From Bactrocera neohumeralis (taxonomy: Eukaryota > Arthropoda > Insecta > Diptera > Tephritidae): a stretch of DNA of 64,000 bases. The stretch spans positions 36,504,370 to 36,568,369 of the forward strand of contig NC_065923.1 of assembly GCF_024586455.1 (NCBI RefSeq), given 5' to 3'. Positions 34,036 to 46,089 of this stretch are shown in pieces. Position numbers and translations under genes: made by a program. Numbering within the stretch: position 1 is the stretch's first letter; each line of letters opens with the position of its first letter. Below the pieces are notes generated by a model, which searched no databases, was not told the origin of the DNA, and worked only from the letters and a program-made list of their open reading frames with translations.

Positions 34036-34815
34036 GAATTATGTCTCTACATCCATGCAAGAGCGAATTGACCTAAGAACTGAAGCCACTTAACCACCAG
34101 AATCGTCATATATTCCTGAACTGGGCTTAAGCAACAACTTGAAATGCATGCTCCTTATCAGTTCTTCGCCGCCAATAGCTCGGCCGGCAATCCTTCGGCC
34201 CCTGCCGCTTTGTTGCGGATTTTCATCGAAAATCATCTTCAGCGATGAGACTTATTTCTCGCTGAATGGCTTCGTCAATAAGCGAAATATGCGTTGTTGG
34301 TTAGACAGCAATTCACACGTACTCCATGAGTCACGATTGCATCGCCAAAAAAACGATGCAATGCAAACGATTTGGTGCGGTTTGTGTGGGCAATACGTGG
34401 TTCCAACAGGACGGCAACACAAGCCACACGGCGAATGTCTCAATCGATTTATTGATAACCAAGTTTGGTGAACGTGTTATCTCACGAAATGGCCCAATCA
34501 GTTGGCCATCTCGGTCGTGTGATTTGATGCCTTTAGACTTTTTCTGTGGGGTTATGTCAAGTCTATGGTCTTTGCCAACAAGCCGGCGATGACTGATGAA
34601 CTTCGTACGAATATCGAAGGTGAAATTGCAGCAGCATCGATCGATTTTTGCTTAAGAACCGTCGAAAATTGGGGTTCGGCGTCTGGACTTCTGCAAGCGT
34701 GCCCGTGGTAGCCACGCAAACGAAATCGAGTTGGATACATAATGGCATCGAATGTACAGAAATAAAGAGATTCATTGACATCCTACTTTTGTAGCGCTCT
34801 TATTGAAACACCTAT
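34036..34815 (+). mobile_element. DD41D mariner fragment, catalytic domain with internal patch
   Basis: The reading starts RIDL, ELKPLNHQNRHIFLNWA. After a short RTE patch it continues KIIFSDETYFSLNGFVNKRN (first Asp), then after a deletion NTWFQQDGNTSHTANVS (second Asp), GERVISRNGPISWPSRSCDL and MPLDFF (third Asp). There are 41 residues between the last two Asp residues. The C-terminus (KPAMTDELRTNIEGEIAAAS, ARGSHANEIE) is frameshifted. The right end near 34788-34815 (gtagcgctcttattgaaaca) resembles a mariner terminal repeat. Its family matches the fragments at 8480-9026 and 9732-9850. Confidence 0.75.
34146..34215 (-). mobile_element. 70-bp RTE patch inside the mariner
   Basis: The minus strand matches the RTE segment encoding [14 protein letters not shown] then GGEELIRSM (15724-15800), with a few bases missing in the middle. 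No other part of the RTE lies nearby. It replaces or interrupts mariner sequence between LNWA and KIIFSDE. Confidence 0.75.
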
Positions 34816-35716
34816 TATAATCCTATATGGTTAATTTTAGGTGATATTAACAACTGTTGGGCGGTCAGGACTATTCTACTCTGTAGCAACATGCTGTAAT
34901 AGAAATAATAACAATTGATTATTATTACCTAAATGCTTTTAATTTTGCAAACGAGACACCCACTACTTGTATTAAAAGTGTTGCCATCATTTATTCTATT
35001 AAGAAAATGGTGCGAAGCTCAGCTATTTCATACAAGCAAATTTAATTCCCAAGCTGCGTTTATACTGCTTAAATTGAACAATAGATGGCGCCCGTAATCA
35101 ATATTCAGCCATAAACCTTTTCGTGGAGAGTAGAGAAAGGTGAATTTTAAAATTCACCACAGAATGGGTACTTCTGGAACCTGATTGTGAAAATCCCCAT
35201 AAACATTTATTATTCGAACTTATAAGTTATGAATTTAAAAGTAATTATTTAACTAACAAAGGGAGTTTAGCGTATGTAACTCTTTTCATTAGCTGGGCTT
35301 CGGTGAAATAATGTAATTTTTACTGGCCTATTTATTTCACCACAAAAATATCTTACTTAAACGACATAGAGGCCATAAATTTATTATCCCAATTACTAAT
35401 GTATTTATAGCTCAAGCAAACAAAAAGTGCAATTTACGCGCGACAATTGGAAGCAATTGAAATACACGCTGCTAATGCATTGCTGCGTTGAAATAAAAAT
35501 TTACTGAATGTTTGTACTAGTGTGCAGTAGATGACAATGTTTATTATATGCCATGTTATGCTTAATTTCTACTCACTTATATTCTACACAGGTAAATCCT
35601 ACAAGCTTAAATGGCAAATACTCTACTAGAGGTGTATTGAGGTCTGAATGGAGTTAATCTGAGGGCTACCACTCGAAACTTTTTTATTTCGAAATGTTTT
35701 CAATACTAACAGTAGC
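34816..35716. other. AT-rich intergenic DNA with repeat tail
   Basis: Positions 34840-34910 (ggtgatattaacaactgttg ... attctactctgtagcaacat) resemble the tail of the repeat at 19830-20310. Nothing coding was recognised. Confidence 0.45.
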
Positions 35717-35718
35717 TA

Positions 35719-36334
35719 AATGGTGATCCATTTCGACTTCTCCCAGTTTTTTTTAATTAAAAAACCCAGAAACTTCATATGGTCCATCCTTGAATCCAAT
35801 CTTCGATGACTGCCTCGAGAATTGCAACTGGTAACTGACGACTGGCAAGCGTGATGTTTTGATCCAAGACCTCAATCGAAGTGGGCTTGTCTGCATACAC
35901 TTTATGCTTTAAATATCTCCCACGAAAAAGTCTAACGGTGTCATGTCTTGATGGCCAATCGATCGACCCAAAACGTGAAATTATCTGCTCACCGAAGAGT
36001 TCTCTCAATAATCCAAATGTCGCCAAGATCACGAGTTTATTTTTCAGGCATCAAATAATTGGTTATCATTGCGTGATAGCGATCGCCATTGACGGTTACG
36101 TTTTTACCGACCGACCTTAAGATGAGCGAGGCGCGTGAAACATATTCTTCACAGAACGTGAATTTTCGTAATAAAGTTGAACGAAGCTTAAACATTTGTC
36201 AGGCGTAAGTCTTTCCATTATGTAATGACAAGCAATACTGAACAAAAGTAGCATGAAATGAAAGCTTGACACAACCCATACGTGATCTGTCAAAAAAAGG
36301 CCATTGAAAAAAGTACCTCTATTTAGATCAGCCT
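35719..36334 (-). mobile_element. rosa-type mariner (DD41D), internally deleted
   Basis: The left end (aatggtgatccatttcg after TA at 35717-35718) is the family 3' terminus. The right end (gtacctctatttagatca) is a variant of the 5' terminus. The minus strand gives an N-terminal piece (MERLT, LYYENSRS), a large deletion, YHAMI-type remnants, then LREL, FGEQIISRFGSIDWPSR, VYADKPTSIEVLDQNITLAS and AVIEDW. Small deletions near the third Asp break LDFFLWG. The size is 616 bp. Confidence 0.75.
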
Positions 36335-36379
36335 TGAAAGATTGTAAAAAACTTATTTTTGAAGGTAGAACTATTTAAA

Positions 36380-37300
36380 AAAGAAACCAGTAAAATAGGG
36401 CTAAGTTTGGGTGTAACCGAACATTTTATATTATGGTAATTTGCAAGGATGAAAGGCGGTGAGTTCCTTCGGGTAGTGGCCATATGGGGAAAATATAGCG
36501 GAAGGGTACAACTTCATTGTTCTCCGAAATCGTTAATGGATTACAGTAAAAGCAAAAATTAGACTAAATTATTTTCAATCGATTTTTATTTAAGCCAATA
36601 CCATACCGCTTGGTAATGCAATGTTCCTTGGGTTTCTTTAAGGTACCTCATATACCAGCGCCAATCTTGATGGAGTAAAGTCAAATCCGGATGTTTGAAA
36701 ATTCTCTTATTTGCTATATAGGGGCTAGGTCAAGTTTTCGTACAATTGCAGCTATTTTAGGCACTACGTTACACTGCTATGTGCAAAACGCGCTCTCATA
36801 TTTTCACAGAGATAACTCGCAAATTGGCCGATATATGCGGTATAAAGTCACTTCGACGTTCGAAAATTTCTATATTAGGTATATGGGGGCTAAGGAAAGT
36901 ATTGAGTACATTTGAACTAATTCTTGACATTAAGACATACTATTATCAAGAAAGAATTCACTCCAAATTTTTTTTACATGCATATATAACATATTGACCG
37001 AGCTTTCCGATAGAAAGCTCGCAACAGTAACGGTCGTCATCCAATTTTGACACCGGCTCCTGTAAAGCCTACTTCTACCATCACGGGTGCAAAATTATAT
37101 GTCTCTGGTGCTTTTATTTATTGATTTATCGCACTTTTAGTAGTTTTCAACATAACCGTTATATGTGGAAATGTAAATAAAGTGGCGTTCAAAAGACTTC
37201 CTTTTTGCAAGTTTGGTTGAAATGCCAGATTAGAACTGTTAGAAGGCGGGGATGCGCCCAATTTTTTAATATTTTCCACACACAGTTGCCTCTTTCCACT
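36380..37300. repeat. dispersed AT-rich repeat region
   Basis: The block contains ggctaagtttgggtgtaacc gaaca, repeated stretches of the catatggg/atatagc kind, and at 37098-37165 the phrase tctctggtgcttttatttat with ttttcaacataaccgttata. It shares parts with 920-1265 and 19830-20310. It probably holds more than one decayed repeat, and limits are approximate. Frames of 72-74 codons inside it are not genes. Confidence 0.4.
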
Positions 37301-38040
37301 TCAATAGCTTGTAGCACAAAATGATTTTGAATCTTAATTTTAGATTGAAGAGAAAGTCGTTATATCAGTTAGGAATTATCAAATCTTTTTATAACTTTCA
37401 ACATTTCGGATGGCGCTTAAACATTGACAGGCATGACGGCGAATACAAACAAATCGAAAGAAAACTCGGTCAAACAATTAGCGCAGTCGTAAATCTGAAT
37501 TATATGTAGGTGTGTTTGTGTTACTTAAATTCTCAGCGAAAGCGACTTCCAAACAAAAAGTGTTTATTCAATAATTTCTAAAAAATTAAGAAAAATTACA
37601 CAGTTCTACTGAAATAGAATATAACTAGAAAATTTATTTATTTCATGAATTCACTTTGTGAGTGTAACATTTACATACTTATATACTCATGTACGTAACT
37701 TCAGCTTTTGTTCAAGCTACAATCTTGAAGTTCACTGAATGACTTATGCTTTCCAAAAAAAAATTGAAAAAAAAAATTTTTAGGTCGCGATTATGTACCA
37801 AATTCGCATTTCTGTACCAACAATGTACATACAATCGTCCTTCGTCTTTTTAGCATATGTGTAGATATTATTAGTAGCATCTCCCTAGGCTTACAGTGTG
37901 TCATAACCCTAAAATAATTTCACTGCAAGTGAAAGTTATCAGCATTTATTCAAACTGAGATGAAATGCAGTTTATACTTATATTTAAAGTATATTAAGTT
38001 TACCACGAAGTTTGTAAAACCCAGAAGGAAACCTCGGAGA
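37301..38040. other. AT-rich intergenic DNA
   Basis: Nothing recognisable; frames near 37321 and 37960 lack domains. Confidence 0.45.
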
Positions 38041-38250
38041 ATGATGAGTGTGAAGGCTGAATTGGTTTACATTCGAAAACTAGTCCCTCAGTTTTCTTGT
38101 ATGAAGTATGTTGTATTTGAAAATATATCTTCACGAAATTTGGCATGAACTATTTTCTATGACAACGTTACAATATCTGAAAATAATTTCAGGTCGAACG
38201 AAAAATTAAATCGAAATTATATATACTGAACGATCAAAATCAGCTTCTTG
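38041..38250 (+). repeat. dispersed repeat fragment
   Basis: The phrases gaaaactagtccctcagttt, aaatatatcttcacgaaatt and tatactgaacgatcaaaatc are of the type found in high-copy fly intergenic repeats. A related stretch lies at 39260-39450. Confidence 0.35.
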
Positions 38251-39259
38251 AATGATAAACTCTTTCATTTGGCAAGATACGAAAGGTTTATGGATCCACG
38301 GCAAGGCTAAAATATTTGAAGAAATTTTCTAGATCGGACAACTATATCATATCATCATCTTCTTCTTCTTTATTATTATAATTCGCTGTACAACATATTG
38401 CTAGAATATAAAAAGAGGTATATTTATTGTTTGTTGTTGCCAGACTACTATATTGACACACAGTAATCTACGTGCTCTTAAATGTGCTGTGGCAGCCGAC
38501 CACTTTGCTCAATTGCTCCATGTTGTGAATAATAAGTATGAACACATATTTTCACTTTGCATTAATTACCAAAGGGTTCATTATGAGGCACCCCGCCGTT
38601 CGCCGTCATTTATCAACAATTTCGCTAGCGATTGACGGCAAAGCCGCCGCAGTTGCGGACAGGCGGCGTCGGCGTTTTCAGGATGTAGTCGCGTTAAGTT
38701 TTTGCTGAAGGCTCTTATTACAAAAAGAAGCATGCTTCTACGTATTTGTGTATGTTTGTTTGTAAGCAAGTTGAAGTGTGGCTTTACCAGTGTTCGTAGT
38801 CACGATCGGATCGCGCGAATTGATCATATGTTGCCGCGCAACTTATAGGCAGCGGAGTGAGTGTAAGCTTGCAACAAACTATAGATGAGTGGTGTGAGTA
38901 GCAATCGCATATCGATAGTGATGCCGCGCAGCATGGCATCAATAAATATTTTTGTGTTTTTGGAAATACATATTAACTTACGTAAAGATACGGATTACAT
39001 ACGGGGACGGGGTTATATTGCTTGGCTTCAATTTGATAGGATTTTTAGTCAAGATTCAACAACTATATGAAGAAAATTAAAAAAATGGTATCGCTTTATA
39101 TATAATATAGTTTTATGACTATAATTTAGAGATACTTATAATCAATTTCTTTTAGCCTAACTCTTTCAGTGTTACCATCCTGGAAGAAAATATCACAAAC
39201 ATATTATTTTATTACAGCGTATATTAAGTTTGCGATAAAGATATAAGAGGCGAGCTCAG
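38251..39259. other. intergenic DNA, no gene seen
   Basis: A cttcttcttctttatt patch near 38359 resembles the RTE 3' tail in reverse but has no adjoining RTE sequence. A GC-richer patch lies at 38585-38690. No gene was recognised. Confidence 0.45.
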
Positions 39260-39450
39260 TTGATTTAGCCATGTCCCTCTGTATGTCGATATATAGTGTG
39301 TCTGAACTGAAGTCCTTCGGTTGTTGAGACAACGATCTTATATTTTGCCAACTTCCTTTTCTAACCAAGAATCTGTTCACTTATCGGAGCCGCTGATATC
39401 GGTCCAGGATATGATATGCGAGAGCTGTCTTTTATATTTCGGGATTTGAC
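39260..39450 (+). repeat. dispersed repeat fragment
   Basis: It contains gccatgtccctctgtatgtc, tgaactgaagtccttcggtt, and cttatcggagccgctgatat followed by cggtccagga, a layout related to the fragment at 38041-38250. The family is unknown. Confidence 0.4.
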
Positions 39451-39489
39451 AACCCTAGTTTTGCAATCTGTCAACTCACAACTTTATCG

Positions 39490-40030
39490 TAAAGTTTGGC
39501 ATTTTTGTACTCAGAACATGTTTCCATACTATTTGTGCTGTTTACAGTAACATAAAGTATTCATTTCGATAAAAAATGTTATTAAATCGCAAACATTTCC
39601 GCGCGATTATTTTTTTACAACTTTCGACGTGGATTAACTCTGTATCGACGACGTTAATGAAATATTTGGCTGTGAAGTTCCAACAAAAGCTAATCTTTAT
39701 CGTTGGTATAGGGAATGTTATCGAGGTCGTACATCACTCCAAGACGAATTTGTGAAGATCGTCAAAAGTCAGTTGTTGTCTCGGAAACTATTGAGGTTGG
39801 GTGCAAACTGATATTGCAAAGATCGTCATAAGATTGAGGGATTAGTTTACCCGGCATACTTTCTAAATTCCATGCACTGGATTCACACAATTTGTCAATC
39901 GCTCAAAATTTGTTCGTGTCGTGTGGTCCAGAGAAATTTTAATAACTTACAATAGTGCTGCTTCGAAGTACGTCTATGACATTGTAACAGGGGATGAATC
40001 GAAAGTATGTAAATGGCAAAAGATTGCCTG
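39490..40030 (+). mobile_element. DD34D-type mariner, N-terminal half
   Basis: In shifting frames it reads NEIFGCEVPTKANLYRWYRE, CYRGRTSLQDEF, KSVVVSETIE, HNLSIAQN and KYVYDIVTGDES, ending at the first catalytic Asp (TGDES). This order matches the HTH and first catalytic segment of classic mariners. The element is cut where an RTE fragment begins near 40036. The second and third Asp regions do not reappear beyond that fragment. Confidence 0.65.
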
Positions 40031-40035
40031 TTTTT

Positions 40036-40940
40036 TTTGTCTGAAATCTCGTTTGGTATCGAAGCGGTCGGAGAGGTCGTTGGAAACTGACGAAGAGGTA
40101 GTGTGTGTCGATACTCTTTTCGCGGGTCTTTTTGAAGACTTGGCGCTTAGTGATTATCTGGTCAGTTGTTGATTTAAAAGGTCTAAAGCCTCCCTGATAA
40201 GGTCCAATCAGTTTTTTGACGGTAGGCAATAACAAATCACACAATACGCTTTATAGAATCCTCTATGCGATTTTTGGCACAGATTGGGGAGTCTCCATTT
40301 TTGTGGATTGAATAGACACTTAAATTCTAATCTTCGGGCATGCTTACGACCATATTCTACAAAGAAGCTGATGCATGCTCCTTATCACTTCTTCGCCGCT
40401 GTATTTGAATAGTTGGGCCGGCAATCCATCGGCCCGCGCCGCTTTGTTGTTCTTCAGACGGCTTCGAATGAGGAAGCGGGTTCACTATTTCCAGGTAATA
40501 TGCTTTCACTGCCATTCAGCGTGTTGGAGAAGTGTTCCTTCCATAATTTTAGTATCAGCATCAGGCACCAGCTCACCTCTGGGGGTTCTAGTATGCTCCG
40601 ATCATTTTCGAGCTTTCCTCCTGTCGACCAGCTTGTCGCATTCACGCATTTCGGCCCCTCTCTTGTTTTGTCTGCAAAGGAGTCTCGCTTCCCTCTTCAA
40701 CTTCCGGTATCTCTCCCATCCCTCGCGTTTTGTGGACGATTGTAACGTTGCGAGGTGGGCAGTCTGTATACTCTCCGCTGCGACACGGCACTCCTCGTCG
40801 TACCAGCTGTTCTTTTGCCTTTTCCGAAAACCAATGGTTTCATTTGCAGCTGTACGTAAGAAGCTTGAAATGCCGTCCCACAGTTCCCTTATACTGAGTT
40901 GCTGATAAGTACTCTCAGATAACAAGAGTGCGAAGCTACA
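40036..40940 (-). mobile_element. RTE-like fragment, linker and RT regions
   Basis: The minus strand gives LLLSESTYQQLSIRELWDGI, NETIGFRKRQKNSWYDEECR, WERYRKLKREARLLCRQNKR and CDKLVDRRKARK, then broken RT pieces (KLIGPYQGGFRPFKSTTDQI and FVSFQ). A deletion then joins to the region encoding [11 protein letters not shown]. The endonuclease and YADD are absent. It interrupts the mariner at 39490-40030. Confidence 0.8.
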
Positions 40941-42411
40941 ATCAAGTACTACAGGTTTGATGAATAGGAGATTTCGATTGTCAGATTTTGATATTAAGAG
41001 TATATATCTCATACTAGTTCAAAACCTATATTCTTAATTCAATTTGTATCTCGGAAAGAAATTTAATTGGCTTTCGTGGTATTCCGGTACTACACTGAAT
41101 AAAATACTAACTCGTCAACTTAATTCTTTCTCAACAAACTTGCCAAAAGTATGGTATAAGTCTGATACTTTTCTGACTAAGTTGATACTCCACTGCAGGA
41201 TGCATACCTAACCTTACTATATACTAAGTCAGAAGAGAGTTGAAAGCAACACTCTACAAGTGAGTTTGCTAAGAGAGCAGTTGTGTTGCATGATTTAGCG
41301 AATTACTGCAGGCTTAGACGCAAATTATTGTGTTTAAAAATTTCCTAAATGAACCGTTCGCGACGATCGCATCCATTTAACTTATTCATGTGTCGATACA
41401 CACATGCATATACTATAGTATATCGATATTCGTCGTATCGTTGACGATGTAGTTAATTTTGCCACTTCGTTTTAGCACTCTTCGCTGCTTATTTGAGATG
41501 CTTGTATTTGGAATGTAAATCAGATTCCTTTGGAGGCCGAAAATATTTGGAAAGACTTGCTTAGTTAGCAGAATATGCAATTTCAAAGCATATTGCGTGA
41601 CCTGGTTGCAAGCCGAGCTGAAGCTGAGTGGGTATAACGGTGCAAATCGTATCGACTTGCGTTCGGTCGTAGTCAAAATCGCTATTAATTTGAATTCATT
41701 ATTTTCGTCTGCATACTTAATTAGAAATACGAAAGCTAAGTCACTTTCTGCACGCAATGCTAATCTAAGTGGCTTTTAAGTTTTTAAATAATATTTAGCC
41801 AATTTATTTCAAAATTCTTCATGTTCGGCTAAGCCTTGTTGAATGTGCTGCCAAATAATAATTTTTATGCTCACGCAACTTTTCGCTACAGAGTAAAATA
41901 GTGTTTATATATACATATATACATATAAATGATTGGGATGACGAGACGATTTGAATTCCGGGTACCTGTTTGTCCGTCCGTTCGATAATAAGAATCAAAA
42001 TATCTTGACGAAGCTTGTTTCCTGTGTTCCTTGGCACCATACGAAACACGGTATGGTAGATGAGTGTAATTGGTACATTGCCACGCCTACCAAAATCCAT
42101 TAAACGAAAACCTATAAAACGCCATAACTTTTATTTGAAACAGCGACAGTTGGGGAGCAGTATTCGCGGTTTGAAAATTTTGGAATGAGCATCGCCGCTA
42201 ATAAGTTTATCGTACTCGTATATAATATACAAGTATATCACAAACCGCTAAGGATGTATTTACCAAATTCACTCAATACCAATCTTTTCGACGCCTTTTC
42301 TGGCTCTGTGAAAAATGTATGTGTCTCAATGTAAGACTTTCAAAAAACCGGTCGGCTTTATACCGTAGATATCGGCCCATAAGTAAGATATTTTATGAAG
42401 ATTAAAATAAT
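40941..42411. other. AT-rich intergenic DNA with one dispersed repeat
   Basis: A 114-codon minus-strand frame at 41413-41757 has no recognisable domain. Positions 41850-42180 look like a minus-strand member of the dispersed repeat group (gtttgtccgtccgttcgat, ttggcaccatac, ttgccacgcctaccaaaatc). Confidence 0.4.
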
Positions 42412-43190
42412 TTGCAGTAATTGGAACCGTATGTGGGCAATAACGCGCCGAATATTCTCTTCCAAATGGTCCGGTACTTATCTGCATAGATAAGGGAATT
42501 CGCATAACCCCACAACAAATAGTCCAGCGGTATTAAATTGCACGATCTTTGAGGCCGCACCAAAGGCTCACGACATGGGATAGTGCGCTCACCAAAAGAA
42601 TAATAAAGAAATGTATCCTTAAATGAATTGATTGTTGGCTATATGGCATGTAGTATTGTTGGAAAGATGGGTCGAAAAGATCAACATCTTTCAATTCAAG
42701 CAAGAAAAAGTCATCAATCATGGCTCTTTAGCGTTCCCCAATAATTGTAATATTTTATTATGGCCGTTTCATTTTTGAAGAAATACGGGCAACTGATTTC
42801 CGTTGCTCACAGAGCACACCAAGCACTGACTTTTTGAAGATGTAACGAGGTCTCAACAATGGCTTGTGGATAATCATTACTACATATATGAAAATTTTGT
42901 TTATTAACGAAGGTTAAGTGAGCTTCATCGCAGAAAAAATATTCTTGAGTAAATTGGAATCAGTGGCCATCTCGTTCGACTTCAATTCTTGCTCGAGGAT
43001 GAACTCATTTGGATTTTCTTTGATACTCAGTTTCGCAGCAGCAATAGCGTCTCTAGGATGCGTATTATCCAATCTAGTGTTTCGAAATCCATCCATGAAT
43101 ACTCCAATTATAATTGATTGATCTGGTAATTACCAACTCCGCTTGGCGATTATGTCGACTGAATATTGCACGCGGAACAACCAAGACCAA
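42412..43190 (-). mobile_element. decayed DD41D mariner
   Basis: The minus strand reads FVNKQNFHICSNDYPQAIVE, TSLHLQKVSAWCAL, then SCPYFFKNET, and after heavily altered sequence FGERTIPCREPLVRPQRSCN, LIPLDYLLWGYANSLIYADK. The first Asp region is partly legible (DEAHFTFVNK) and the third is kept (PLDYLLWGY). The second Asp segment is not legible. A short N-terminal stretch (SIKENPNEFILEQELKSN) is fused close to it, so a deletion lies between. Confidence 0.65.
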
Positions 43191-43555
43191 AACCAATTTC
43201 AAAAAAAATAGGGTCATTGAAAACCACATGTCTAATTGGTATTAGTCCCAGCTCTTATGCTTGCAAATATGTGAGTATAAAGTGTTCGGCCTACACCCGA
43301 ACTTAGCGCTGACTTGACTCTTAATATAAGCGCTAAATAAACTTTAGGATTATAAAAGTAATAAACAATTAGTTACTGGACACAAACGCCCAAAGGATCA
43401 TTAAGGGAAGAAAAGTGATGTCAGACATTACAACGTAGAGTTTAGGTAATTGATCTAAGAAAGAGCAATGATTTATTAACTACTAAAGTCAGTTCACTTC
43501 ATTTACATATGCTACAGAAGATCTCAACTAATTCGATTGGCGATATTTTGTTTAT
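43191..43555. other. AT-rich intergenic DNA
   Basis: The piece at 43250-43310 (gagtataaagtgttcggcct, acacccgaactta) looks like the end of a dispersed repeat. Nothing else was recognised. Confidence 0.4.
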
Positions 43556-44345
43556 CTATAGTCTCCTTCTTCTTCATTGGTGTAAACACCGCTTGCCGGT
43601 TATATCCGAGCTTATAACAGTGCGCCAGTCGTTCTTCCTTTTCGCTGTTTGGCGCCAATTGGAGATTCCAAATATAGTCAGGTCTTTCTCCACCTGATCT
43701 TTCCAACAAAGTGGATTCCTCTTTCTCTGCTTCCACCGGAATCGAAAATCTTCACAGATTGTCTTCCATCTGCACGCAGCCGCTGCCTTTTAATTCACTG
43801 AACTATGTCAATGTCCTCGTATATCTCATACAACTCATCGTTTCATCGAATGCGATATTCGCCGGAGCCAACGCGCAAAGGACCATAAATCTTCCGCAGA
43901 ACCTTTCTCTCAATACTCGTAATATCGACTCATCAAATGATGTCATCGTTCATGCCACTGCACCATATTGCAGGACGGGAATAATGAGTGATAGTTTTGG
44001 CAAGAATGATGCTGTGTTGGATTTTGGAGCTGTGTTAATACTGGTTCCAATTTAGACGAAATTATCTACGAATTAAAAGTTATTACTGTCAACAGTGACA
44101 AGTCGCGAGTGCGACGACCGTTCGTTTGATGATTGGAGATATTTCGTCTTGGCCTCGTTCACTACCAGACCCATTTGCTTCGCTTCCGTATCCAGCTTGT
44201 AGAAAGCAGAACGAACGGCGCGGGTGTTGAGGCTGATGATATCAATATCATCGTCGTACGCCAGCAGCTGTACACTCTCTGGTACCTTCTCTGTTTAGTT
44301 CTGCAGCTTGAACTATTTTCTCCAGCAGTATTCGATAAATAATCT
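43556..44345 (-). mobile_element. RTE-like fragment, post-RT region to 3' tail
   Basis: Minus-strand content includes VQLLAYDDDIDIIxLNTRAV (YADD changed to YDDD), EAKQMGLVVNEAKTKYL, LTVITFNS, GRMIERKVLRKIYGPLRVG, EYRIR and the DLERPDYIWNL region. It ends with the GAA-rich tail (ccaatgaagaagaag on the minus strand). Many frameshifts are present. Its right edge abuts a Tc1 fragment. Confidence 0.8.
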
Positions 44346-44351
44346 ATAGAG

Positions 44352-44460
44352 CTCCAACCCTGTCCAGCCTAAAGACCAGACTTAGATCCTATCGAGTATT
44401 TATGGATGACAAACTCGACCGATCTTCTTGTCGTTCCAATAAATGAGAGATCGTGAAAGT
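44352..44460 (+). mobile_element. Tc1-like transposase fragment, third catalytic residue
   Basis: It reads PA*RPDLDPIEYLWMTNS, the motif around the last catalytic acidic residue in Tc1 elements (usually PAQSPDLNPIE+LW), with a stop for the Gln. Only about 100 bp are recognisable. It directly follows the RTE fragment. Confidence 0.6.
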
Positions 44461-45486
44461 GGTCCAGTGCCAACAAAAATGTATTCGTTTCATTAAATAA
44501 ATATTATACATAGGTATTACCACAACCCTCATTCGTATATAACATATACGAGTATACATATGTTCTGTATAATGTTGTGTTATGAAAGAATAAAAAATAT
44601 TAAATGATAAAGTTTTCAAAAACATCATCAAACCTTAATTCTACAAACTCAATCCAAGAAATATGCGTTCATTGTTCCGCTGAACAAATAAATTTTCCTA
44701 CATAATCAAGTACATAAGTACTTATGTATATATGTATACAATGAAGTAAAAAGGCAACTATTTTATTTAGTAAAATTATTTATGATCAACATACTTACTT
44801 CCAGTGTGCCTATGGCTAACTGCAGAGGATCACTGCTGTGATCATTCGGCCGCTCCATTAACGATCACAATCGGAAGCATCGTTGCACGTGTTTACACCA
44901 TGTTAGCCATGTAACCTGTATGCAGGCTAACCACCACCCGCCACCAGCGTGACACCAACACTGCCGATATTGAACACTTCCACTTTAAAGGGCCCCAGAA
45001 CTTTTCGTGAAGCGGTGATTGTCATAAATTTATGTCACTACAAATGTACCGACATTGCCATAAGAGTCATGTCATGTCGTACGCGCATAATAAATAAACA
45101 CCTTTGCCAACAATGCAACTGCACCATTACTTAAATGTAGCAGAATTCATACATATTTATGTGGAAATATATGTGATTGGGTTTAGGAAAGGTGTTTCAG
45201 TAAACATACGTTGTTAGGTAAGAATAGTGCAACTCTGTGTGTCTTGAAGTAAAGAAAGCAGCAAACGAGCAAACAAAGGAGTCTGCCAAATGCCAATGAA
45301 TATATATTATCCAGATTAATGCATTTAATCAGTGGTTTCGAATCACTATAAGAGATTAAATAGGATGAAAAACTATATAGAAGATAATCTTCTTCTACTC
45401 TCATCAATAATCAAAGAGCAAAAGAGTTCCGATATATTCAAGCTGAAGTCATGGTGGTTTATGAACTGAGGTTATTAATTTAACAA
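44461..45486. other. AT-rich intergenic DNA
   Basis: No gene. The 61-codon and 74-codon frames here lack domains. Confidence 0.45.
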
Positions 45487-46085
45487 CATTTTAGGAGACT
45501 ATAAATTTCGTCCATCTTGGAACCAGCATTAACACCAAACAGCATTAACACCAACAACATAGTCAGACTCAAAATCCAACACAGATAACTCTTGCCAACA
45601 GGTGTTACTTACTTTGGATTGAGTAAGCAATTGAGAAACAATGACCAAATTCTACAAGTCCCTCATCGTCTACGTCTTGTTATATGGTGCAGAGCCATGT
45701 ACGATGACAACATCTGATGAGTAGGCGTTTCTACGGAAGATTAATGGACCTTTGCGCATTGACAACAGCGAATATCGCAGTCGATGGAACGATGAGCTGT
45801 ATGAGATATACGTCGATATTGACATAAATAGTTCAGCGATTTAAGAGAAAGCGGCACTGCTGGCTTTCGTCCGAACGTATGAAAATACTCCAGCTCCGAC
45901 AGTATTCGACGCAGTATCCGCCGGAGGGAGCAGAGGAAGACCTCCATTCCGTTGGAAAGATAAGGTGGAGAAGAACCAGGCTAAAATTGGAATCGCCAAT
46001 TGACGCCAAACAACGAAGAGAAAGAACGACTGGTACGCTGTTGTAAGCTCCTCTATAACCGCGTAAGCAATGTCTGTTCCAATAA
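45487..46085 (+). mobile_element. RTE-like fragment, C-terminal region to 3' tail
   Basis: It reads NFVHLGTSINT, with a small duplication (aacagcattaacaccaa, 45536-45552), then LLYGAEPCTMTTSDE, RKINGPLRIDNSEYRSRWND, ELYEIYVDIDI and NTPAPTVFDAVSAGGSRG, ending in tccaataaagaagagg. Multiple small indels break it. It is the same family as 14105-17748, and more diverged than the fragment at 31622-32010. Confidence 0.8.
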
Positions 46086-46089
46086 AGAA

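Noticed and set aside
38345..38390. cttcttcttctttatt as an RTE 3' tail
   Set aside because: No adjoining RTE sequence; a simple-sequence run is enough to explain it.
41413..41757. 114-codon minus-strand frame
   Set aside because: Unrecognisable, in AT-rich DNA with no supporting signals.
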